Assembly (NCBI GenBank): GCA_017882265.1 | Contig: JADGPW010000015.1 | Location: 1-38,925 of the forward strand | Source of the DNA: Chitinophagaceae bacterium | GTDB taxonomy: Bacteria > Bacteroidota > Bacteroidia > Chitinophagales > Chitinophagaceae | Reading direction: 5' to 3' | DNA: 38,925 bases | Translations under genes and position numbers: made by a program | Notes under the pieces: model-generated | Databases searched by the model: none | What the model was told of the DNA's origin: nothing | The model's input: only the letters and a program-made list of their open reading frames with translations | Part shown: positions 33,429 through 38,925 of the stretch, piece by piece | How the letters are laid out: each line of letters starts with the position of its first letter | Position numbering within the stretch: the first letter of the stretch is position 1

Positions 33429-33518
33429 AGATAATAGTTCATTAAAGCAGAAAAGGCGTTACAGCTTCGATACTTTCTCAAAGCCGAAAGGTCTTTTCGA
33501 CCTAAGAAACTATTATCT
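33429..33518. repeat. 90-bp dispersed repeat, copy 2, with an inserted palindrome in its arm
   Basis: Bounded by AGATAATAGTT and AACTATTATCT, it aligns without gaps to the reverse complement of 12963-13052 (about 75 of 90 bases). Outer arms of AGATAAAAGATAAGAG type (33393-33408) and TCTATTCTCTATT and TTTTATCTG blocks extend the dyad to about 33560. A CCCGATAGTTATCGGG palindrome (33412-33427) is placed in the left arm. This element fills the obgE to peptidase gap. Confidence 0.8.
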
Positions 33519-33597
33519 ATTCTCTATTCACTTTTATCTGTTCTCTTTTATCTATTCAGATTTATCTCGTAGGTTTGCCATCATAAAATAAAAGATT

Positions 33598-35763
33598 ATG
33601 AAAAAATTATTTGTAACGATTATAGTTTGTTTCGTTCTTATATTCAAATCCTTTGCCGATGAAGGAATGTGGTTACCCATGTTGCTTGGACAACAGGTAT
33701 ATGATGATATGGTAAAAAAAGGATTAAAGCTGACCAAGGACCAGTTGTATAATATCAATAAACCCTCCATTAAAGATGCCATTATCATTTTTGGCAGTGG
33801 TTGTACGGGAGAGATCGTCAGCGCTGAAGGCCTGACCTTCACTAATCACCATTGCGGTTATGATGCCGTAGCCTCCGCCAGTACCATGGATCATAATTAC
33901 CTCCGGGATGGTTTTTATGCAAAGAACAAAGGAGAAGAGATCCCCAGCAACCTGTCGGTGCAGTTCTTATTGCGCATTGATGATGTAACGAAAGAAGTGC
34001 TTGACTCCCTGAAGGGATTGAGTGGTGTGGAAAGGGTGCAGCGTCAATCAGTCGTTTTGGCTGCTATCAATAAACGCATGAGTGATGCGTCTCAAAGCAT
34101 TGAAACCAGGGTCAGTCCTTTGTTTAAAGGCAACCAGTTCCTTGCTTTTGTTTACCAGCGTTACAATGATATCAGGCTGGTAGGTGTGCCACCTGAGAGC
34201 GTAGGAAAATTCGGCGGGGATACGGATAACTGGGAATGGCCAAGGCATACCGGTGATTATTCCGTATGGCGTGTATATATGAGCGCCGATGGCAAGCCGG
34301 CCAAATATGCAGAAACGAATGTTCCGCTTAAACCCAAATGGTTCTTACCTGTTTCCATAAAACCACTGAAAGATGGTGATTTTTCCATGATCTATGGTTA
34401 TCCCGGCAGTACTAACCGGTACGAAACTTCTTATGGCGTCTCTTTGTCTACATCGATCAACAACCCCACCCTGGTAAAACTTCGTGATGTAAGATTGAAA
34501 TTTATGTTTGAAGAAATGAAGAAGGATCCTGCTATCAAACTGCAATTAGCTTCCTCTTATGCAGGTATTGCCAATTACTGGAAATTTTATGATGGAGAAA
34601 CCAAGCAGTTACTGAAATATGATATATGGGGACAGAAAAGAAAAGCCGAAGAAAAATTTATCGCCTGGGCTAAGGGCAAACCGGAGTACTCGAATATTTT
34701 CAGCGATTGGGAAAAAGCATACAATGCCTGGTTACCTTATGCAAAACACCGGGTGTATATTATTGAAGGTATTTTTGGTTCACCCCTGATGGCGTTTGCC
34801 TCATCGTTGACCCAGGTGGAAACTGCCCTGGTAAAACAAGGCGCTACACAGGCTGATCTGAAAAAAGCTATTATGTCCGCCAATGATCAACGAAAAGCTT
34901 TTATGGAAGCGGAAAATAAGATCTCGGATCAGAATATTGTGGCGGCAGTGACAAAAATGTTTTATGAAGACATCGTAAAAGACCAGCAGCCCGTTGGATT
35001 TTACGGCAATTTAAAAAATACGTATGGCCCACTCGATGATGAGGCTACCTATAAAAAATACGCCGCTGATATTTTCAGCAAGACCATGCTCTTTGATGAT
35101 GCAAAGTGGAATGCTTTTATGGCCCACCCGGATGCCAATACCCTGCAGGGTGATCCCGCCTATGCTTATGCCAGCGCGTATTATAATAATTATGTAAGCA
35201 AGTACCTTCCCTATTACCAGCAATTCACTGCTAAGAATTCTGAATTTGGAAGATTATACCTGAAAGGGATTATGGAAATGGACCCGGCCAAAGCGAAAAT
35301 GATGTATCCTGATGCCACCTTTACCATGCGGGTAAGCTATGGAGCCGTAAAATCCTATCGTCCCCGGGACGCCGTTTTCTATGATTATGTAACCACTTCC
35401 CAGGGCATCCTGGAAAAATACATTGCGGGTGATTATGAATTTGATCTCCCGGCCAAACAAATTGAATTATTAAAGAAAAAAGATTTTGGTCAGTATATGG
35501 ATCCAACCCGGAAGGACCTGGTGATCTGTTTTATCACCACCAATGATATTACCGGTGGCAACTCCGGGTCGCCGGTGATGAATAATAAAGGGGAGTTGAT
35601 CGGGCTTGCCTTTGACGGCAATTATGAAGCATTAAGTCACAAGATGGCATTTGACAAAGACCTGAATCGCACCATCAATGTGGATATCCGTTACGTGCTC
35701 TGGTGTATTGATAAACTGGGCGGGGGCACTAACATCATTAATGAGTTGAAATTAATGAGATAG
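33598..35763 (+). CDS. S46-family dipeptidyl peptidase, DPP7-type
   Basis: A periplasmic serine peptidase that removes dipeptides from N-termini of oligopeptides. The 721 residues begin with a signal peptide (MKKLFVTIIVCFVLIFKSFA) and DEGMWLP, the normal mature start. The triad is His85 (TFTNHHCGYDAV), Asp220 (PRHTGDYSVW) and Ser656 (GGNSGSPV). The residue 18 after the serine, Gly674 in LAFDGNYEAL, is glycine as in DPP7 and not arginine as in DPP11, which points to hydrophobic or neutral P1 rather than Asp/Glu. This reading uses established S46 numbering. No operon partners; about 230 bases after obgE behind a repeat. Confidence 0.93.
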   Translation: MKKLFVTIIVCFVLIFKSFADEGMWLPMLLGQQVYDDMVKKGLKLTKDQLYNINKPSIKDAIIIFGSGCTGEIVSAEGLTFTNHHCGYDAVASASTMDHNYLRDGFYAKNKGEEIPSNLSVQFLLRIDDVTKEVLDSLKGLSGVERVQRQSVVLAAINKRMSDASQSIETRVSPLFKGNQFLAFVYQRYNDIRLVGVPPESVGKFGGDTDNWEWPRHTGDYSVWRVYMSADGKPAKYAETNVPLKPKWFLPVSIKPLKDGDFSMIYGYPGSTNRYETSYGVSLSTSINNPTLVKLRDVRLKFMFEEMKKDPAIKLQLASSYAGIANYWKFYDGETKQLLKYDIWGQKRKAEEKFIAWAKGKPEYSNIFSDWEKAYNAWLPYAKHRVYIIEGIFGSPLMAFASSLTQVETALVKQGATQADLKKAIMSANDQRKAFMEAENKISDQNIVAAVTKMFYEDIVKDQQPVGFYGNLKNTYGPLDDEATYKKYAADIFSKTMLFDDAKWNAFMAHPDANTLQGDPAYAYASAYYNNYVSKYLPYYQQFTAKNSEFGRLYLKGIMEMDPAKAKMMYPDATFTMRVSYGAVKSYRPRDAVFYDYVTTSQGILEKYIAGDYEFDLPAKQIELLKKKDFGQYMDPTRKDLVICFITTNDITGGNSGSPVMNNKGELIGLAFDGNYEALSHKMAFDKDLNRTINVDIRYVLWCIDKLGGGTNIINELKLMR

Positions 35764-35781
35764 AATTTGTCTTCTTACATA

Positions 35782-35920
35782 AAAAGAGGCTGTCTCAAAA
35801 ATGCTATTATTTAAATAGCTGGTAAGGGCGGGAAGATGGGAAGAGTTGATTTTCAATTAATGATTTCTTACCGCCTTCCCGTCTTCCCGGCAAATAATTT
35901 GCATTTGAGACAACCTCTTT
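35782..35920. repeat. Intergenic palindromic repeat, GGGAAGACGGGAAG family, copy 3 with different outer arms
   Basis: The inner core GGCGGGAAGATGGGAAGAG and CTTACCGCCTTCCCGTCTTC, then CCGG, is shared with the copies at 2865 and 10647. The outer arms are different: AAAGAGGCTGTCTCAAA on the left and TTTGAGACAACCTCTTT on the right. It spans almost the whole gap after the S46 peptidase and may also stop transcription. Confidence 0.75.
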
Positions 35921-35971
35921 CTTATTTCAATCCATAAATTAAATACTTAACATTGTAATTGAATTTTACTT

Positions 35972-36637
35972 TTGACCAGGCAAATAATTATATTTCTTTT
36001 CTCCGCATTTTCCTTTACCAACGCGCACTCCCAAACCGCGTTTAGTCTTTGCAATGACCTGGGATTACAGCGCAGCTTTAAAAAAGAACAACAGTTCTGG
36101 GCCGTAGGTCATACTGTGCATGCTAATTTTCATTTCACCCCGAAAAACGCAATCTATTTTTGGCTTTCCTATTATTCAGATGGAAAATTCAGCAATGCTC
36201 TTTTTGCCGATGCTAAATCACCTGCTACCGTTCCGCAAAAGATCAATTATACAAACAGCGCCCAAATGCGGTTCAAACAATTTTCTACTGGCTGGAAAAG
36301 ATACCTGAAAGGATCTTTCAATGAAGAAGATAAATGGGCCCTTTATGGATATGCCGGTTTTGGTTTATTGCTGGGTCGTGTGATCAATACCCATTCTGTG
36401 GTTATAGACACCGCTGCATATAGCGTTCCTGTAAGGAGCGGAAAAGCAAATTTTAAAAGGTTGACATTTGATCTCGGTCTCGGCGTTGATATTCCTATTG
36501 GCGCGGACATCTATTTTTATACAGAAGGGAGGGTTTGGATTCCCACGACCGATTATCCCAGCAACTATATTTTTGTAAATAATAATGCACCCCTTGTTGG
36601 TATGCTCAATTTTGGGCTAAGGATACTGTTCCAATAA
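35972..36637 (+). CDS. Outer-membrane beta-barrel-like protein, TTG start
   Basis: A 221-residue product whose signal peptide (TRQIIIFLFSAFSFTNAHSQ) begins right after TTG 35972; an in-frame stop at 35960 and the lack of ATG leave TTG as the best start. The mature part alternates aromatic and polar residues as in outer-membrane barrels (HTVHANFHFTPKNAIYFWLS, WALYGYAGFGLLLGRVI, FDLGLGVDIPIGADIYFYTE) and ends in LNFGLRILFQ, a terminal-Phe-rich strand. No specific family is recognised. It follows a repeat and is followed by a repeat cluster. Confidence 0.75.
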   Translation: MTRQIIIFLFSAFSFTNAHSQTAFSLCNDLGLQRSFKKEQQFWAVGHTVHANFHFTPKNAIYFWLSYYSDGKFSNALFADAKSPATVPQKINYTNSAQMRFKQFSTGWKRYLKGSFNEEDKWALYGYAGFGLLLGRVINTHSVVIDTAAYSVPVRSGKANFKRLTFDLGLGVDIPIGADIYFYTEGRVWIPTTDYPSNYIFVNNNAPLVGMLNFGLRILFQ

Positions 36638-36639
36638 AG

Positions 36640-37010
36640 ATCACGGATTTCGCGGATGGGATGCCCGCTTATCGGGATGGGCATGGATTAATACGGATAT
36701 TTTTTTTGCCACGAAATCACACGAAATGACACTAAAAAAACATCCTCGCCTGGATGATTCAGTTTGGAAGGCCTCATCCAGCTTGTTATCATTCGTGTTA
36801 ATTCGTGTTATTTCGTGGCTAACCCTCTCTCATTAACGGCGAAGCCGTTCTTTTTTACTACTTCATTGTCACAATTTTTGTTGCCACGAACCTTCCTACC
36901 GGCAGGCTGGTTAACACGAAAAAGAATAAACATAGAATACAACAAATAATCCGTGTTAATCCGTGTAATCCGTGGCCAACCTTTACTCAACACGGCGAAG
37001 CCGTTCATTC
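36640..37010. repeat. Nested cluster of CGTGTTAATTCGTG-type inverted repeats
   Basis: The 380-bp gap holds at least two nested dyads. GCCACGAAATCACACGAAAT (from 36709) pairs with TCGTGTTAATTCGTG and TTATTTCGTGGC (36794-36819). CACGGATTTCGCGGAT and ATTAATACGGAT (36645-36700) pair with the ATCCGTGTTAATCCGTG-type stretch near 36946-36977. AACGGC-GAA-GCCGTT (36835-36849) recurs as ACGGC-GAA-GCCGT (36992-37004), each about 15 bases after a CGTGGC-AACC segment, forming two similar units. No gene is seen. Confidence 0.7.
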
Positions 37011-37017
37011 GTTGTAT

Positions 37018-37560
37018 TTAATACTGCATTTTAATATCAAACCTGCCATCCGTTACTGAAAGTGGTTGGGGATCATGATAAATATTGATAGCATTGAACT
37101 GGAAAGTGCCCGATACAATCTTATTTATAGTATCCAGTCGGGTGATAGTTACCGAGCCGGTGTAGGCAGCAGAGGTAAGCCATTCATTATAGGGAGTAGT
37201 CCTCCTTTTTACATAATATCCATAACTGGACCCTGAAGGGAGTGTGACATCGGTATTCAACAGGTAGGTTCCCGGGCCTGTTACATCAGCGACCATGATC
37301 TCAAATTCCGATTCATCGGGCTCAGCGGCAAAATTTCTTGCATTAATAATTATCGAAGTAGGTGAATTGCGTCTTGCTTCCAGTAAATTATCCGCGGGAA
37401 TAATGCCAAATCTCTTCGGTTCCCAAAATACACCGTTTACGTTGGCCCCAAAAGTATTAGCACCGGTTTGTGTGGCCGGGGGAAGTTCTGACACCTCTTT
37501 ATTGCAGGAAAGCAATAACGCTAATAATAAGCAACCAATAAGAGTCTTTTGCATAAACAT
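37018..37560 (-). CDS. DUF6252-family lipoprotein
   Basis: I start at ATG 37560 (MFMQKTLIGCLLLALLLSCN); a second ATG at 37554 is equally good, and the upstream TTG at 37575 is not needed. LLLSC is a lipobox, so the protein should be lipid-anchored. The mature part opens with TFGANVNGVFWEPKRFGI and ends with VTITRLDTINKIVSGTFQFN and GRFDIKM, the DUF6252 pattern of a small beta-sandwich. Function unknown. It is divergent from the dipeptide epimerase gene. Confidence 0.82.
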   Translation of the reverse strand: MFMQKTLIGCLLLALLLSCNKEVSELPPATQTGANTFGANVNGVFWEPKRFGIIPADNLLEARRNSPTSIIINARNFAAEPDESEFEIMVADVTGPGTYLLNTDVTLPSGSSYGYYVKRRTTPYNEWLTSAAYTGSVTITRLDTINKIVSGTFQFNAINIYHDPQPLSVTDGRFDIKMQY

Positions 37561-37680
37561 GTTCAGATGATTCAAACGTCTTCAGGGAAGATAAGGATAC
37601 CTAAACATAAATCATGCTAAAATTGATTCTACCCGGCAAACCGGAAGACTTTATCTTTATTAACCTGATAAAGAAGGTCT

Positions 37681-38796
37681 ATGAGCAACAAAATTACAAT
37701 ACAAAAGGTGGAATTGTACAAACTTTCCATCCTGTTAAAAGAACCCTTTATTACTTCATTGGGCCGGGATGATAGCGCTGAAAATGTGTTGGTGAGAATA
37801 AAGACAAATATGGGTCTTACCGGTTATGGTGAATGCAGTCCCTATATGCCCATTAACGGGGAAAGCGCAGATACCTGTTTTGTTGTGGGTCAGTATTTTG
37901 CCCGGGCTCTGAAAGGGAAGGACCCGTTGGAAATTGAAGAGCAGGTTAATATAATGGATAAGATCATTTATGGTAATACCAGCATCAAGAGCGCCTTTGA
38001 TATGGCCCTTTATGATATTGTGGCGCAACAGGCCGGCCTGCCCCTCTATAAATATCTTGGTGGTGAAAACAATAAGACCATCATCACTGATTATACGGTT
38101 AGTATTGGTGAACCGGCTAAAATGGCGGCCGATGCACTGATCATCAAAGAACAGGGGTACCCCGCCATAAAAGTAAAGCTTGGCCAAAACGGGCAGAAAG
38201 ATGTAGAAAGAATAAAAGCGATCCGGGAGGCTGTGGGTAAAACGATCCCGATCCGGATTGACGCTAACCAGGGTTGGGGGGTACATGAGGCCATCACAAC
38301 GTTGAATGCCTTAGCGCCCTTTGATATTCAGTATTGCGAAGAACCCATACCCCGGTGGGCCTTTATGGAATTAGTCCGGGTAAGAAAAGAAACCTCTATA
38401 AAGATCATGAGCGATGAAAGCTGTGGCGATGAACATGATGCGGAACGGTTGATCCAACTGCGCGCCTGCGATTATATGAATATCAAGTTGGGCAAATCCG
38501 GTGGAATTTTCAAGGCATTGAAAATGGTAAAGCTGGCTGAAGCGGCTGGTATCCATTTACAGGTCGGGGCTTTTATGGAATCAAGATTAGGGATGACGGC
38601 TTTTGCTCATTTTGCTTTATGCAGTCCCATTATTCAGCATTTTGATTTTGATACGGCGCTGATGTTCAGCGAAGATCTGGTCACAGGTGGTATTGTGTAT
38701 GAGAAGAATGGAGTGGTAAAAGTTCCGGATACCGTGGGTTTGGGAGCAAGCGTTGATGAAAGCCGGCTCGGGAAATTAGAAAAAATTGTCATTTGA
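37681..38796 (+). CDS. Dipeptide epimerase (enolase superfamily)
   Basis: A muconate-lactonizing-subgroup enolase of 371 residues. The catalytic lysines Lys164/Lys166 (AIKVKLG) and Lys269 (NIKLGKSGG), and the Mg ligands Asp194 (IRIDANQGW), Glu220 (CEEPIPRW) and Asp245 (IMSDESC), are all in place. Family members epimerise L-Ala-D/L-Glu or related dipeptides, a step in murein peptide recycling, although many Bacteroidota members have other dipeptide specificities. The N-terminal cap (EPFITSLGRDDSAENVLVRI) is normal. It may be co-transcribed with the next gene, 15 bases away. Cytoplasmic. Confidence 0.9.
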   Translation: MSNKITIQKVELYKLSILLKEPFITSLGRDDSAENVLVRIKTNMGLTGYGECSPYMPINGESADTCFVVGQYFARALKGKDPLEIEEQVNIMDKIIYGNTSIKSAFDMALYDIVAQQAGLPLYKYLGGENNKTIITDYTVSIGEPAKMAADALIIKEQGYPAIKVKLGQNGQKDVERIKAIREAVGKTIPIRIDANQGWGVHEAITTLNALAPFDIQYCEEPIPRWAFMELVRVRKETSIKIMSDESCGDEHDAERLIQLRACDYMNIKLGKSGGIFKALKMVKLAEAAGIHLQVGAFMESRLGMTAFAHFALCSPIIQHFDFDTALMFSEDLVTGGIVYEKNGVVKVPDTVGLGASVDESRLGKLEKIVI

Positions 38797-38811
38797 GCAG
38801 GACTCTTTATC

Positions 38812-38925
38812 ATGGCAATTAATAAAGACTATAGCTCAATCAGTCCTTCTGCCTTATCGCTGATCCGGCTAAAAGCATATATTAATATCCCATTTGCAAA
38901 ACAGGTTGCCTATTTGCTGGGCAAT
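38812..38925 (+). CDS. Start of a probable class I SAM-dependent methyltransferase (cut by window)
   Basis: Only 38 codons are present, from ATG 38812, with no stop before the edge. The start (MAINKDYSSISPSALSLIRL, then KAYINIPFAKQVA) resembles the N-terminus of leucine-carboxymethyltransferase-like proteins, where DYSSISPSA and IPFA-x-Q recur. The call rests on this short match only. It follows the dipeptide epimerase by 15 bases and is likely in the same operon. Confidence 0.5.
   Translation, partial: MAINKDYSSISPSALSLIRLKAYINIPFAKQVAYLLGN

Noticed and set aside
35782-35920. Insertion sequence ends (the AAAGAGGCTGTCTCAAA arms)
   Set aside because: There is no transposase or room for one between the arms; the stretch is only about 140 bp and fits the dispersed repeat family.
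36764-37008. Small frames on both strands in the repeat cluster before the DUF6252 gene
   Set aside because: Their sequence is made of the nested inverted repeats and gives low-complexity or chance peptides.

Overview
The window looks like chromosomal DNA of a Bacteroidota species, most likely from the Chitinophagaceae or a near relative. The evidence is moderate GC, several secreted proteins ending in type IX secretion (T9SS) sorting domains with a YPNP-like motif, TAnnTTTG-type -7 promoter elements, a GldN-like protein, an S46 dipeptidyl peptidase, DUF6252 and DUF6970 proteins, and many short palindromic intergenic repeats. No rRNA, tRNA, CRISPR array, insertion sequence or prophage was recognised.

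Layout. 1-2777 (-): a secreted GH13 amylase-like enzyme running off the left edge. 3053-8607: ligA, a NUMOD4/HNH-like protein with a C-terminal HTH, a DUF2461 protein, a MORN-repeat protein with a GldN-like C-terminus, and asd. 8931-12194: a lamin-tail-domain surface protein, a hicAB toxin-antitoxin pair lying against a repeat, and a PfkB sugar kinase. 12429-15184: a small secreted protein, a gene-free stretch with two kinds of palindromic repeat, then a tetR-paaE operon. 15218-21755 (-): two LamG-repeat surface proteins, one very long with a T9SS tail and one short without, with a decayed LamG fragment between them. 22948-27720: paaABCD, paaG, paaI and paaY of phenylacetyl-CoA degradation. 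27981-31828: two T9SS proteins. 31884-38925: a DUF6970 protein, obgE (TTG start), an S46 peptidase, an outer-membrane-like protein, a DUF6252 lipoprotein, a dipeptide epimerase and the start of a methyltransferase-like gene.

How the genes work together. The paa genes cover epoxidation of phenylacetyl-CoA (PaaABCDE), isomerisation of the epoxide (PaaG), and thioesterase/hydrolase proof-reading (PaaI, PaaY). PaaK, PaaZ, PaaF, PaaH and the thiolase are not in the window. The oxidoreductase subunit gene paaE lies about 7.8 kb upstream of paaA with its own TetR regulator. The S46 peptidase and dipeptide epimerase both handle dipeptides, and the GH13 and LamG proteins suggest a polymer-degrading, surface-active lifestyle.

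The most unusual theme is the density of short palindromic repeats. One 90-bp family occurs twice in opposite orientation with conserved hairpins. A second family occurs three times with exchanged outer arms. A four-hairpin array with about 50-bp spacing precedes tetR. Palindromes and a 7-bp tandem array also lie in frame inside paaC and paaE, where they lengthen linkers of essential epoxidase subunits.
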